The notes: a model not told the origin generated them from the letters alone. Positions 34,382 to 43,369 are shown, numbered from the stretch's first letter. The stretch is DNA of 64,000 nt from Tepidamorphaceae bacterium (GCA_028279445.1 JANQNT010000023.1:496001-560000), one strand, 5' to 3'. Made by a program: numbers and translations.

Positions 34382-35257
34382 TCATTGGTAGTGCACCCGC
34401 TTCTCGAACAGCCAGAACTTGGCCAGCGCGAGCAGCGCCAGAAGCACCAGCAACACCATGGTGATGGTCGCCGCGTACGATGTGTCGAAGAAGGAGAAGG
34501 CGGTCTCGTAGATGTAGTAGAGCAGCAGGTTGGAGGCGTTGTTGGGGCCACCCTTGGTCAGGATGAACAGGTGGTCGACCAGCTTGAAGGAGTTGAGCAG
34601 CGCGTTGACCAGCACGAACAGCGTCGTCGGCATCAGCAGCGGGAACGTGACCTTCCAGAAGAAGCTCCAGCGGCTGGCGCCCTCCAGCATCGCCGCCTCG
34701 CGCAGTTCCGGCGGAATCGACTGCAGTGCGGCCAGATAGAAGATCATGAAGAAGCCGGCCTCCTTCCAGATCGTCATGACGATGAGGCTCGGCAGCACAA
34801 GATCGGGGTCGCCGAGCCAGTTGCGGCCTGACGAGCCGAACAGTGCCAGCACCTGATCGATGAGGCCGATGTCGGGGGTGTAGAAGAACAGCCAGATATT
34901 GGCGGCGGCGACCATCGGCAGGATGGTCGGGGTGAAGTAGGCCAACCGCAGCAGTCCGCGTCCGGGGATGTTCTCGTTGACCCAGATGGCCATCAGGATC
35001 GCCAGGGCGATGGAGGGCACCACCGTGCCGATGGCGAACCACAGATTGTTCAGCGCCGCCTGGATGAAGACCGGGTCATCGACGAGGAGCCGGTAATTGT
35101 CGAGGCCGATGAAGCGGGCCGGACGCACCGGCGTGCCGGGCGAGTAGACGCTGGAGATCAGCGTCGCCACAGTCGGCCAGTGGGTGAAGGCGATCAGCAG
35201 GATCGCCGCCGGCATCAGCAGCAGCCAGCCGTAGACATTGGCCATGCGCGGCGTCAT
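34382..35257 (-). CDS. CUT1 sugar ABC transporter permease, MalF-like
   Basis: I chose ATG 35257 (MTPRMANVYG, 291 residues). ATG 35245 and a start at 35287 are alternatives. Six membrane helices are visible with the EAA loop LREAAMLEGASRWSFFWKVTFPLLMPT near 185-210. The protein is of the UgpA/MalF class, importing sugars, polyols or glycerol phosphates. It is separated from the binding-protein gene by a strong stem-loop. Confidence 0.92.
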   Translation of the reverse strand: MTPRMANVYGWLLLMPAAILLIAFTHWPTVATLISSVYSPGTPVRPARFIGLDNYRLLVDDPVFIQAALNNLWFAIGTVVPSIALAILMAIWVNENIPGRGLLRLAYFTPTILPMVAAANIWLFFYTPDIGLIDQVLALFGSSGRNWLGDPDLVLPSLIVMTIWKEAGFFMIFYLAALQSIPPELREAAMLEGASRWSFFWKVTFPLLMPTTLFVLVNALLNSFKLVDHLFILTKGGPNNASNLLLYYIYETAFSFFDTSYAATITMVLLVLLALLALAKFWLFEKRVHYQ

Positions 35258-35290
35258 CGGGATGCGCCCCGGCGGCGTACAACGCAAGAC

Positions 35291-35314
35291 GGGGCCGGCG
35301 CGATGGCCGGCCCC
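35291..35314 (-). terminator. Intercistronic stem-loop after the CUT1 binding-protein gene
   Basis: GGGGCCGGC (35291-35299) and GCCGGCCCC (35306-35314) pair perfectly around a 6-base loop, between the binding-protein stop (35367) and the first permease start. There is no U-run. As in many ABC operons it probably causes partial termination or protects the upstream mRNA. Confidence 0.65.
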
Positions 35315-35366
35315 GCTGACGCGGAAAGTTCTTGGAGAGTCGTCGCCACGTCAGGTTCTGTCCTGC

Positions 35367-36656
35367 TCAGCCACCCTGCCGGTAGGGCTTCAGCAGACGG
35401 TCGGCCTGGCTCTGGGCTTCGCCAAGCGCTTCTTCCGGCGTCTTCTGACCGGTCAGTGCCGCCTGGATTGCGTCATCGAGCAGCTTGCGGACACGGCCGG
35501 TCTGATAGGTGGAGAGTTCCGCGGTGGCGAACTCAAGCTGGTCGCGGGCGACCTTCGCCGGCGGGAATTCGACCACGTAGTCCTTGAGCGCCTGGGTGTC
35601 GTAGGAGGCCTGGCTGATACCGATATAGCCGGTCTCGATCGACCACTGGGCGGCACGCTCCGGCGAGGTCATGAAGCGGATCAGCTTCATCGCCGCGCGG
35701 CGTTCCTCTTCGCTGGTCTGCTTGAAGATGTAGAAGTTGCCGCCGCCCGTCGGGGTGCCGCGCTGCTCCCTGGCGGGCAGCATGGCGACGCCGAAGTCGA
35801 AGGAGGCATTCTTCTTCACCGCGGTGAGGTTGCCGGTGGAGTGCCACATCATCGCGGTCTTGCCCTCCAGGAAGTTCTGGCGCAGCGTGCCCCACTCGAT
35901 GGTGCCTTCCGGCATCACCTTGTGCTCAGCACCCAGCGCATGCCAGAAGGTGAGCGCCTCGACGACGGCGGGCTTGTCGAAATAGGTCTCGTTGCCGTCG
36001 CCGTTCATCAGCACCTGACCGTTCTGCATGGTCAGCGCGCCGAACATCCAGTAGGGGTAGCCGGTCGACGGAATCATCAGGCCGTACTGGCCCTTGTCCG
36101 CATCGGTCAGTGCCTTGGAGGCGGTGAGCAGTTCGTCCCAGGTCGCCGGCGGGTTGTCCGGATCAAGGCCTGCGGCGCGGAACATGTCCTTGTTGTAGTA
36201 CATGACGATGGTGGAACGCTGGAACGGGATGCCCCAGGTCTTGCCCAGCGTCTGGCCGTTTTCCATCAACGCAGGGTAAAACGAGGCGAGCCAGGCACGC
36301 TCCTCGTCGGTCTCGACGATGTCGTCGAAGGCGACGATCGCGTCCTGCTCGATCAGGTCGTAGATATCGATGGAGAACATCACCGAAAGCTGCGCCGGCT
36401 CGCCGCTCTGCAGTGCGGCAAGCGCCTTGATGCGGGCGTCGTTGTAGTTGCCGGCATAGATCGCCTCGACGTCGATGTCGGGGTTCTCGGCCTCGAAGTC
36501 GGCGACCAGCCCGTCGACGATCTTGGTCAGCGGCCCGCCGACGGCGACGGGATAGTACATGGTCAGCTTGGTGGTCTCGGCGGCGGCTGCGGTCATGCCC
36601 GCCAGGCCGACGGCGGCGGCCATGGCCGCCATCTTCAGACTGCGAAACGGTTTCAT
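35367..36656 (-). CDS. CUT1 ABC transporter solute-binding protein, UgpB-like
   Basis: This 429-residue periplasmic protein has a Sec signal peptide (about 1-26, ending TAAAAE). The type I extracellular binding fold begins TTKLTMYYPVAVGGPLTKIVDGLVADFE. GTPTGGGNFYIFKQTS near 300 resembles UgpB-type proteins. The ligand is probably a sugar, polyol or phosphodiester. It lies between the ATPase gene upstream and the permeases downstream, so the DeoR-ATPase-binding protein-permease order reads as one operon. A weaker hairpin (CCCGCC/GGCGGG, 36703-36722) lies between it and the ATPase gene. Confidence 0.92.
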   Translation of the reverse strand: MKPFRSLKMAAMAAAVGLAGMTAAAAETTKLTMYYPVAVGGPLTKIVDGLVADFEAENPDIDVEAIYAGNYNDARIKALAALQSGEPAQLSVMFSIDIYDLIEQDAIVAFDDIVETDEERAWLASFYPALMENGQTLGKTWGIPFQRSTIVMYYNKDMFRAAGLDPDNPPATWDELLTASKALTDADKGQYGLMIPSTGYPYWMFGALTMQNGQVLMNGDGNETYFDKPAVVEALTFWHALGAEHKVMPEGTIEWGTLRQNFLEGKTAMMWHSTGNLTAVKKNASFDFGVAMLPAREQRGTPTGGGNFYIFKQTSEEERRAAMKLIRFMTSPERAAQWSIETGYIGISQASYDTQALKDYVVEFPPAKVARDQLEFATAELSTYQTGRVRKLLDDAIQAALTGQKTPEEALGEAQSQADRLLKPYRQGG

Positions 36657-36754
36657 GGGTTACGCTCCTCTGTAATCTGGTTTTGCCGGTCTCCCGGCCT
36701 TGCCCGCCAGGTATCCGGCGGGGCGTTTCAGGTTGTCCGCCGACATGCGGCCAC

Positions 36755-37813
36755 TCATTGCATCCAGGAAAAGCGCACGCCGGCGCCGTCCCTGCGGGTG
36801 TTGGCCTTGTCGAACAGGTGCATGTCTTCCGCCCGCCAGCGCAGGCGAATGCGCTCGCCCGGCGCCATGCGGGTCAGCCGTGGCAGGCGCACGTGCACCA
36901 GTGCCTCGCCGCAGCGCGCCGCCACGACCGTGTCGGCGCCGTGATACTCGGATGCCTCCACTTCGGCCGGCAGGCCGTCATCGTCGGCAAGCGTCAGGTC
37001 CTCCGGCCGCACGCCGACCAGCCAGTCGCCGCTCTCCGCCTGCCCTTGCGTTCCCGGCTCAAGCGCACCGCCGGCAACATCGACCGGGATCAGGTTCATG
37101 GGCGGCGTGCCGATGAAGCGGGCCACGAACGGGGTCTGCGGCCTGGCATAGAGGTCTTCCGGCGTGCCGTACTGCTCGACCTTGCCGCCATTCATCAGGA
37201 AGACGCGGTCGGCCATGGCCATGGCCTCGATCTGGTCGTGGGTGACGTAGACCACTGTCAGACCGAGGCGTTGCTGCAGGGCACGCAGCTCGGCGCGCAT
37301 GGTCTGGCGCAGCTTGGCGTCGAGGTTCGACAGCGGCTCGTCCATCAGGCAGACGGGATGCTGGGCGACGATGGCGCGGGCCAGCGCGACGCGCTGGCGC
37401 TGTCCGCCGGAGAGCTGGCGCGGCTTGCGCTGGAGAAAGTCGGTCAGCCCGGTCAGATCGGCGGCCCAGGCGAGCCGCTCGGCGCGTTCCCCCTTGGCAA
37501 CCCGCCGCACCTTGAGGCCGAACAGGATGTTCTCGGTGACGTTGAGGTGCGGGAACAGGGCGTAGTTCTGGAACACCATGGACACGCCACGCGCGGCCGG
37601 CGGCGCATCGGTGACATCGCAACCGTCGATGGAAATGACGCCGTCGCGCGCCGTCTCCAGACCGGCGATCAGACGCAGCGTCGTCGACTTGCCGCAACCC
37701 GACGGACCCAACAGCACCACGAAGGTGCCGGGCTCGACGCTCAGCGAAACATCGTCGACACCCTTGGTCTCGCCCCAGGCGCAGGTGACGTTCTCCAGCG
37801 CGATGCGGCTCAT
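36755..37813 (-). CDS. CUT1 ABC transporter ATP-binding protein, UgpC/MsmK-like
   Basis: This 352-residue ATPase has Walker A GPSGCGKSTTLR near 37, signature LSGGQRQRVALAR near 135, Walker B VCLMDEPLSNLD and a C-terminal TOBE domain (about 270-350). The CLMDEPLSNLDAKLR segment is typical of the UgpC/MalK group. Its start overlaps the stop of the DeoR gene (37810-37813). It powers the MalF/MalG-like permeases downstream. Confidence 0.94.
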   Translation of the reverse strand: MSRIALENVTCAWGETKGVDDVSLSVEPGTFVVLLGPSGCGKSTTLRLIAGLETARDGVISIDGCDVTDAPPAARGVSMVFQNYALFPHLNVTENILFGLKVRRVAKGERAERLAWAADLTGLTDFLQRKPRQLSGGQRQRVALARAIVAQHPVCLMDEPLSNLDAKLRQTMRAELRALQQRLGLTVVYVTHDQIEAMAMADRVFLMNGGKVEQYGTPEDLYARPQTPFVARFIGTPPMNLIPVDVAGGALEPGTQGQAESGDWLVGVRPEDLTLADDDGLPAEVEASEYHGADTVVAARCGEALVHVRLPRLTRMAPGERIRLRWRAEDMHLFDKANTRRDGAGVRFSWMQ

Positions 37814-38622
37814 GGCGCCGCCTCCTTGTGCGCATCGGTGGGGTGTATCGCACCATCGGTATCGGCGACCATCAACGTCACGCCGGCGCTGCCCAGCGCA
37901 TCGACGATGTTGGCGGGCGGCAATTCGTCCGTGGCGAAGGTGGAGACCTCGCCGATATGGCCGGCGCGCACCACGGCGCGCCGCTCGAACTTGGTGTGGT
38001 CGGCGACCAGCAGGCTCTCACGGCAATTGGCCTGGATCGCCTGGCGCGCCCGCACCTCGCCATCCTGGAAGTCGAGCAGACTGCCGTCGGCCTCGATCGC
38101 CGCAACGCCGAAAATGCCGAAGTCGACCCGGTACTTGGCGAAGAAGGCTTCCGCCGCCGGCCCGATCAGGTCGAGATCGCCGGGGCGCAACGTGCCGCCG
38201 GCGACGGTGACCTCGAAGTCGAGATTGGGCGCCGCCACCGCGGCAAGGCGCAGATTGTTGGTGAAGATGCGCAAGCCCCGATGGCCCGCCAGCGCCCGCA
38301 TGACGATCTCCGGCGTGGTGCCGATGGAGAAGGCCAGCGAGGCGCCGTCGGGGATGCGGGCGGCGACTTTACGCGCGATCGCCTGTTTGCTCGGCAGGTT
38401 GAGCACCAGTCTGGTCTGGTATCCGAGATTGCCCTGCTCGCCGGGCGGGCGCTCGACCCCGCCGTGGCGGCGCAGCAATACGCCCCGGTCGCACAGGGCG
38501 TTGACGTCGCGGCGGATCGTCTGGGTCGTAACGCCATAGCGCTCGGCCAGGCGATCGATGGTCTGGAAGCCATCGCTGCGAACCCGTTCCGCGATCTCCG
38601 CCTGGCGCGCGTTGATATCCAT
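37810..38622 (-). CDS. DeoR-family transcriptional repressor (GlpR-like)
   Basis: This 270-residue protein has an N-terminal winged helix (about 5-60, TIDRLAERYGVTTQTIRRDVNAL). A DeoRC sugar-phosphate sensor domain follows, with LAFSIGTTPEIVMRAL and DVTVAGG-like EVTVAGGTLRPGDLDLIGPAAE. It is the first gene of the CUT1 importer operon. A perfect ATGTTCA-N2-TGAACAT dyad sits 24 bases before its start and resembles GlpR half-sites. It probably represses its own operon until a phosphorylated sugar or polyol accumulates. The nearby creatinase gene is divergent and may or may not be under its control. Confidence 0.93.
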   Translation of the reverse strand: MDINARQAEIAERVRSDGFQTIDRLAERYGVTTQTIRRDVNALCDRGVLLRRHGGVERPPGEQGNLGYQTRLVLNLPSKQAIARKVAARIPDGASLAFSIGTTPEIVMRALAGHRGLRIFTNNLRLAAVAAPNLDFEVTVAGGTLRPGDLDLIGPAAEAFFAKYRVDFGIFGVAAIEADGSLLDFQDGEVRARQAIQANCRESLLVADHTKFERRAVVRAGHIGEVSTFATDELPPANIVDALGSAGVTLMVADTDGAIHPTDAHKEAAP

Positions 38623-38645
38623 CTGCCTCCCCGCGGTGGACCGCG

Positions 38646-38661
38646 ATGTTCAAGTGAACAT
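38646..38661. promoter_or_regulatory. Candidate DeoR/GlpR-type operator
   Basis: ATGTTCA and TGAACAT form a perfect 7-bp inverted repeat around AG. The half-site resembles the E. coli GlpR half-site ATGTTCG. It lies just upstream of the DeoR start in the 237-base gap shared with the divergent creatinase gene. Confidence 0.6.
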
Positions 38662-38859
38662 TGAGAGGCATTGATGACGCGCGAATGAATATCAGATGAC
38701 AGAGATATGAAAGTGGGATCGTGAGCGCACCGTACTCTCGGGTTGGGGCGTTCCGTCCGCGTCGCATCCATCCGAGACCTTGTCGGATTGCGGCATGATG
38801 CACGGGTGCGAACGCAACATCGTCCCGCCAAACGCACCCCATCAGGAGACATCAGGACG

Positions 38860-40095
38860 ATGGCCGCCCATCAGATCGCCCCCGCTGACGACATGCTGCA
38901 CGTGGTCGAATGGCACAACGGCGAGAAGGCCTATTCCCCCTTCTCGGATGCCGAGATGTCCCGCCGTCAGGGCGCGCTGCGCCAATGGATGGCGGCCAAC
39001 GATGTCGACGCGGTATTGCTCACCTCGTACCACGGCATCAACTACTATTCGGGCTGGCTGTACTGCTATTTCGGCCGCAAGTACGGCATGGTCGTCACGC
39101 AGGATGCGGCGACGACCATCTCCGCGGGCATCGATGGCGGCCAGCCCTGGCGGCGCAGCTTCGGCGGCAACGTTACCTATACCGACTGGCGCCGAGACAA
39201 TTACTTCAAGGCGGTGCGCGACCTGATGCCGGGCGCCAGGCGCATCGGCATCGAGTTCGATCACGTCTCGCTCGACATGCGCTCTCAACTGGACGCCGAG
39301 ATTCCAGGTGCCAGCTTCGTGGATGTCGCGCAGCCATCGATGTGGATGCGCACGGTCAAGTCGGATGAAGAGATCACGCTGATCAAGGAGGGTGCGCGCA
39401 CCGCCGATATCGGCGGCGAAGCCTGTGTCGCAGCGGTGAAGGCCGGCGTCGGCGAACACGAGGTGGCCATCGCCGCGACGAACGCGATGATCCGCGAGAT
39501 CGCCTCAAACCACCCGTTCGTCGAACTGATGGACACCTGGACCTGGTTCCAGTCGGGCATCAATACCGATGGCGCGCACAACCCGGTCACCAACAGGAGG
39601 GTCGAGTCCGGCGACATCCTGAGCCTGAACACCTTCCCGATGATCTTCGGCTACTACACCGCGCTGGAGCGCACGCTGTTCTGCGACCACGTGCCGGACG
39701 CGCACCTCGATATCTGGGAAAAGAACGTCGCGGTGCACCGGCGCGGGCTGGAGCTGATCCGGCCGGGGGCGCGTTGCTGCGACATCGCCTCCGAACTCAA
39801 CGACATGTACCGGGAATGGGGCCTGCTGAAGTACCGCTCGTTCGGCTACGGGCACTCGTTCGGCGTGTTGTCGCACTACTATGGCCGGGAGGCCGGTGTC
39901 GAGTTGCGCGAGGATGTCGAAACCGAGTTGAAGCCCGGCATGGTGGTCTCCATGGAACCGATGGTGATGCTGCCGGAAGGCATGCCCGGCGCCGGGGGGT
40001 ATCGCGAGCACGACATCCTGGTGGTGACCGAAACCGGGGCGGAGAACATCACCGGATTCCCCTTCGGCCCGGAGCACAATGTGATCCGCAACTAA
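38860..40095 (+). CDS. Creatinase (creatine amidinohydrolase)
   Basis: ATG 38860 gives 411 residues, close to the 403-404 of Pseudomonas creatinase. The pita-bread fold has an N-terminal domain (about 1-165) and a catalytic domain. Long identities to creatinase are visible: SYHGINYYS, DGGQPWRR, MDTWTWFQSGINTDGAHNPV and SFGYGHSFGVLSHYYGREAG. Catalytic His240 and the acidic residues Glu270 and Glu366 all sit at a constant offset of eight from the known His232, Glu262 and Glu358. The enzyme hydrolyses creatine to sarcosine and urea, without metal. Sarcosine oxidase, whose gamma subunit is encoded at the window start, could use the product. It is divergent from the DeoR gene; no creatininase is encoded beside it. 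Confidence 0.93.
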   Translation: MAAHQIAPADDMLHVVEWHNGEKAYSPFSDAEMSRRQGALRQWMAANDVDAVLLTSYHGINYYSGWLYCYFGRKYGMVVTQDAATTISAGIDGGQPWRRSFGGNVTYTDWRRDNYFKAVRDLMPGARRIGIEFDHVSLDMRSQLDAEIPGASFVDVAQPSMWMRTVKSDEEITLIKEGARTADIGGEACVAAVKAGVGEHEVAIAATNAMIREIASNHPFVELMDTWTWFQSGINTDGAHNPVTNRRVESGDILSLNTFPMIFGYYTALERTLFCDHVPDAHLDIWEKNVAVHRRGLELIRPGARCCDIASELNDMYREWGLLKYRSFGYGHSFGVLSHYYGREAGVELREDVETELKPGMVVSMEPMVMLPEGMPGAGGYREHDILVVTETGAENITGFPFGPEHNVIRN

Positions 40096-40130
40096 GGGCC
40101 GCTCTTGGCGGGCGCGTTGGAGCACCGGCC

Positions 40131-40165
40131 AACAAAAAACCGGGTGGCGCGATGTCCACCCGGTT
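40131..40165 (-). terminator. Rho-independent terminator of the pseudoazurin gene
   Basis: AACCGGGTGG (40138-40147) and CCACCCGGTT (40156-40165) form a perfect 10-bp stem with an 8-base loop. On the minus strand the stem is followed by a T-run (TTTTTTGTT), the classic intrinsic terminator form. It lies 70 bases past the pseudoazurin stop. Confidence 0.85.
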
Positions 40166-40234
40166 CCTCGCGGCGCGACAGGCGCGCCGGCACGTTCAGG
40201 CCGGCCTCGCCATTTGGCCTAGCCATCGGTTGGC

Positions 40235-40723
40235 TTAGGCGAGCAGGTTCTCGGCCTCGACCTGCGCCCAGATCTCTTCCCAGACCTTCTTGGCGCGGCC
40301 ACGCTGCCTGACCGCCTTGGCGGCTTCCAGGTTGTCGGCCATGCCATCGCCACGCACGATGATGAGCCCGACCATGCCCATGGCGGTGTGCGGCGTGCAG
40401 CGATAGCCGTAAATGCCAGGCTTCTCGAAGGTGACCTCGATTTCCTGGTTGATCTTGCCGTCCCATCCCTCGACGCCGTCGGGGATCATTCCGTCGACGG
40501 ACACCGAGTTGTGCCCCTTGTCGTCGGCGGTGAACTTCACCGTGTCGCCCGGCTCGACCGACTGGATCAACGGGTGGAAGATCATCCGCTTCTTCTTGTC
40601 TTCAGGGTGCTTGTTCAACATCTGCACGACGTGCATTTCGCCGGCGGCGGACAACGACGGCCGCATCACGGCGAGAGCGCCCATGGCGGACAGAAGAACG
40701 CGTCTGTTGATCACTAGCTTCAT
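40235..40723 (-). CDS. Pseudoazurin-like blue copper protein
   Basis: ATG 40723 gives 162 residues with an N-terminal export signal (MKLVINRRVLLSAMGALAVMRPSLSAA). The mature cupredoxin has copper ligands His71 (KGHNS), Cys109, His112 and Met117 in RCTPHTAMGM. These match pseudoazurin, a periplasmic electron carrier serving denitrification enzymes and cytochrome oxidases. The usual pseudoazurin tail is present. It has its own intrinsic terminator, so it is transcribed alone. No nitrite or nitrous oxide reductase gene is visible in the window. Confidence 0.93.
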   Translation of the reverse strand: MKLVINRRVLLSAMGALAVMRPSLSAAGEMHVVQMLNKHPEDKKKRMIFHPLIQSVEPGDTVKFTADDKGHNSVSVDGMIPDGVEGWDGKINQEIEVTFEKPGIYGYRCTPHTAMGMVGLIIVRGDGMADNLEAAKAVRQRGRAKKVWEEIWAQVEAENLLA

Positions 40724-40818
40724 CGATTGCTCCATTTGACACGGTGTTGCCCACTGATCCGCCAGCACCCATGGTGCCGACCGGATACTCACTTGACGCA
40801 AGTACTCCCACAGCGGTA

Positions 40819-40906
40819 GAAAAAATCAAGATATATTCTTTAGAATTACTTTGAAGAATGGCAGATTTATTTTATTTATAATAATTATAATTGCAAATAA
40901 AGAAAC
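40819..40906. promoter_or_regulatory. AT-rich island upstream of the Sel1 gene
   Basis: This stretch of nearly 90 bases is far poorer in G+C than its surroundings. It contains overlapping TATAAT-like matches (TTATAATAATTATAATTG around 40877-40894). It precedes a GTG-started gene with GGGAG at 40908-40912. It is probably a promoter region; a nucleoid-protein target is also possible. Confidence 0.4.
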
Positions 40907-40918
40907 GGGAGTGTCATC

Positions 40919-41596
40919 GTGGCGCTACGGCTGGTCATATCCGCGTGGTTGATGCTCGCGTGGTTGATGCTGATGTGCGTTTCGGCGCAGGCCGCCGTGC
41001 TCGACGGGCGCGAAACCGATGCACATTCCGCCGATGCACACTCCGATGACTGCCGAACGCAGGCTGTTGCCGAACTGACAAGGAACGCGCAGCTTGGAGG
41101 TGCGGCGGAGCAGTTCGCGCTGGCGAAATCGCTGCTCGAAAACGCATGCGGTCCGCAGGACGTCGCCGACGGCCTGCAGTGGTTGCGAAAGTCTGCCGAT
41201 GCACATCATCCCATGGCCGCCTTCCGGCTGGCTCAGCTCCACCTCAACGGCGAACTCGTCGTGCAGGACATGGCCCGCGCGCTGAACTATCTGCGCATTG
41301 CCGCGCAGCAGGACCACATCGAAGCGCAGCACGTGCTGGGGCTGATGATCCTCTGGCACGCCTCAAGCCTCGACGAGCGTCATGAAGGGCTGTACTGGCT
41401 CGGCGCGGCAGCCGCCCTGGGCGACAACTTCTCGGCCGTCTCGCTGGGCATGATCCACGAACGTGGCATGCACGGCGTCACAGCCGACGCCTGTCTGGCT
41501 CTCGACTGGTACGAGAGCGCCATTCTGATGGGCTACGCCGATCCCGGCGGCCTCTACACCAAGCTGAAGGTCAAGAGCGAAGCAACCTGCTACTGA
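40919..41596 (+). CDS. Exported Sel1-repeat protein
   Basis: This 225-residue protein starts at GTG 40919, behind GGGAG. A signal peptide (LRLVISAWLMLAWLMLMCVSAQA) is followed by about four Sel1-like helical repeats, for example GAAEQFALAKSLLENACGPQ, AAFRLAQLHLNGELV and AQHVLGLMILWHASS. Such solenoids act as scaffolds for protein contacts in the envelope. The family gives no function. It is encoded alone behind an AT-rich region, and is divergent from the pseudoazurin gene. Confidence 0.85.
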   Translation: MALRLVISAWLMLAWLMLMCVSAQAAVLDGRETDAHSADAHSDDCRTQAVAELTRNAQLGGAAEQFALAKSLLENACGPQDVADGLQWLRKSADAHHPMAAFRLAQLHLNGELVVQDMARALNYLRIAAQQDHIEAQHVLGLMILWHASSLDERHEGLYWLGAAAALGDNFSAVSLGMIHERGMHGVTADACLALDWYESAILMGYADPGGLYTKLKVKSEATCY

Positions 41597-41766
41597 TGCG
41601 GATCAGCCCGCTCAGGCCAGCCGATCCGGCCGCGTCGTCCGCATCGCGGTAGCTCCTTCCATTTCCGGATGCCCTGAGCGCCGCCACTCGGCCGGGGCCG
41701 ATCCCATCGGCGCCGCGGCGCGTATGCTGCTTGGCTGAGCGAATCGGGTGCTCGACAGGAGAGGCG

Positions 41767-43254
41767 ATGACGTCCGGACATCTTCTGCGCATCTGCGTGG
41801 CGGCGGCATGCCTGGTGGCAATCGCCGTGTGCGTGTGGCGGCTGGAAGCAGCCCGCGCCGGCCTCGTCATCGAACACGTCAGCGCCGGCACCGTGCCGGT
41901 CACCATCCATCGCCGGCCGGATGCCGAGGGCCCGGCTGTCGTCATCGCGCACGGCTTCGCCGGGTCGCGGCAATGGATGCAGGCATTGGCGATCGGCCTG
42001 GCACGGGCAGGCTACGTGGCGGTCAGCTTCGACTTCGCCGGCCATGGCCGCAACCGCACCCCGATGACCGGCGACATCACCCGGATCGAAGGCACCACGC
42101 AGCAACTGATGACCGAGACAGCGCGGGTGATCGACACAGCGCTAATGGTCACGCCCGGCCATGACCGCGTCGCGCTGCTCGGCCATTCCATGGCCGCCGA
42201 CATCATCGTGCGGCAGGCGATCGCCGACAATCGGGTGGCCGCCGTCGTTGGTATCTCGATGCACTCGGAGGCGATCACCGCGCGCGAACCGGCGAACCTA
42301 CTCGCCGTTTCCGGGCAATGGGAGCGGGGCCTGCGCGCATCGGCGCTCGCCGCGCTGCGCCTCGTTTCGCCGGACGCCAACGAAGGCGACACCGTCGAAG
42401 ACGCCGCCAGCGGAACGATGCGCCGCGCCGCGGTCGCTCCAAACGTGGAGCATGTCGGGGTGCTCTACAGCTCGACCACCCTCGCCGAGGCGCTGGCCTG
42501 GCTTGATGAGACCTTCGAGCGCGATGGCGGCGCACCGGTGGCCCTGAACGGCGGCTGGCTGGCGCTGCTGCTGGCGGCGATCATCGCGCTCGGCTGGCCA
42601 TTGGCCGCATGCCTTCCACGGGGACCGGCCCCGCAACCGATCCCGGCGCGCCGGTTCGCCTTGGCGGTCGGGATCGCCGCACTGGCCACACCGCTGCTGC
42701 TGACCTGGTTCGAGCTGCGCTTCCTGCCGGTCATGGTCGCCGACTATCTGGCCGTGCATCTGGCCGTCTACGGTATCCTCGCCCTGGCGATCCTGTGGCG
42801 CGGCGGCATCCGCTTCGGCAAGGCCATGCCATTGGCGACTGCTCTCGTGGCGCTGTACGGCATCGCCGTCTTCGGGTTTGCGCTCGACCGCTACGCGGCG
42901 AGCTTTCTGCCCCATGCCGGCCGCTGGCCGGTGATCCTGGCGGTGGCGCTCGGCGCGGTGCCGGTGATGCTCGCGGATGCGGTGTTGTGCGAAGCAGGCC
43001 ATGCGCGCCTGTGGCGGGTGATCGCCGCGCGCGGCGGCTTCCTGGCATCGCTGGCGCTCGCCATCGCGCTCGATTTCGAGCGGCTGTTCTTTCTCATCAT
43101 CGCGCTGCCGGTGATCATCGTGTTCTTCATCGCCTTCGGCCTGCTCGGCGGCTGGGCCGGCAGACGCACCGGCAGCCCGGCCGTGTCAGGCATCGCGCTG
43201 GGCGTGATCCTGGCCTGGTCGATCGGTGTGAGCTTCCCGCTCTACGCGCCGTGA
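41767..43254 (+). CDS. Alpha/beta hydrolase fused to a multi-span membrane domain
   Basis: ATG 41767, preceded by CAGGAGAG, gives 495 residues. An N-terminal membrane anchor (about 6-24) is followed by an alpha/beta hydrolase domain (about 30-250). The oxyanion segment reads IAHGFAGSRQ, and the nucleophile Ser141 lies in GHSMAAD. From about 258 to the end there are six or more membrane helices. Hydrolases with such a C-terminal membrane half are a recognisable but uncharacterised layout. The hydrolase domain is probably extracytoplasmic. The substrate is unknown; lipids or esters are typical for the fold. Confidence 0.82.
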   Translation: MTSGHLLRICVAAACLVAIAVCVWRLEAARAGLVIEHVSAGTVPVTIHRRPDAEGPAVVIAHGFAGSRQWMQALAIGLARAGYVAVSFDFAGHGRNRTPMTGDITRIEGTTQQLMTETARVIDTALMVTPGHDRVALLGHSMAADIIVRQAIADNRVAAVVGISMHSEAITAREPANLLAVSGQWERGLRASALAALRLVSPDANEGDTVEDAASGTMRRAAVAPNVEHVGVLYSSTTLAEALAWLDETFERDGGAPVALNGGWLALLLAAIIALGWPLAACLPRGPAPQPIPARRFALAVGIAALATPLLLTWFELRFLPVMVADYLAVHLAVYGILALAILWRGGIRFGKAMPLATALVALYGIAVFGFALDRYAASFLPHAGRWPVILAVALGAVPVMLADAVLCEAGHARLWRVIAARGGFLASLALAIALDFERLFFLIIALPVIIVFFIAFGLLGGWAGRRTGSPAVSGIALGVILAWSIGVSFPLYAP

Positions 43255-43294
43255 GCGGGATGGGTCCCAAGGAGGTGCGGTGATGCTCGAAAAC

Positions 43295-43369
43295 TGGCTG
43301 GGGCGGCAGGATTCGAACCTGCGCATGGCGGTACCAAAAACCGCTGCCTTACCACTTGGCTACGCCCCA
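43295..43369 (-). tRNA. tRNA-Gln (anticodon TTG)
   Basis: The minus strand reads TGGGGCGTAGCCAAGTGGTA at the 5' end. It has an anticodon stem GCGGT/ACCGC around TTTTGGT (anticodon TTG), the T-arm GGTTCGAATCC and acceptor CGCCCCA, discriminator G and encoded CCA. All four arms pair. Confidence 0.95.

Noticed and set aside
35238-36944. A plus-strand open frame of 568 codons opposite the CUT1 binding-protein gene
   Set aside because: The minus strand encodes an unmistakable UgpB-like protein with signal peptide here; the plus frame has no recognisable domain.
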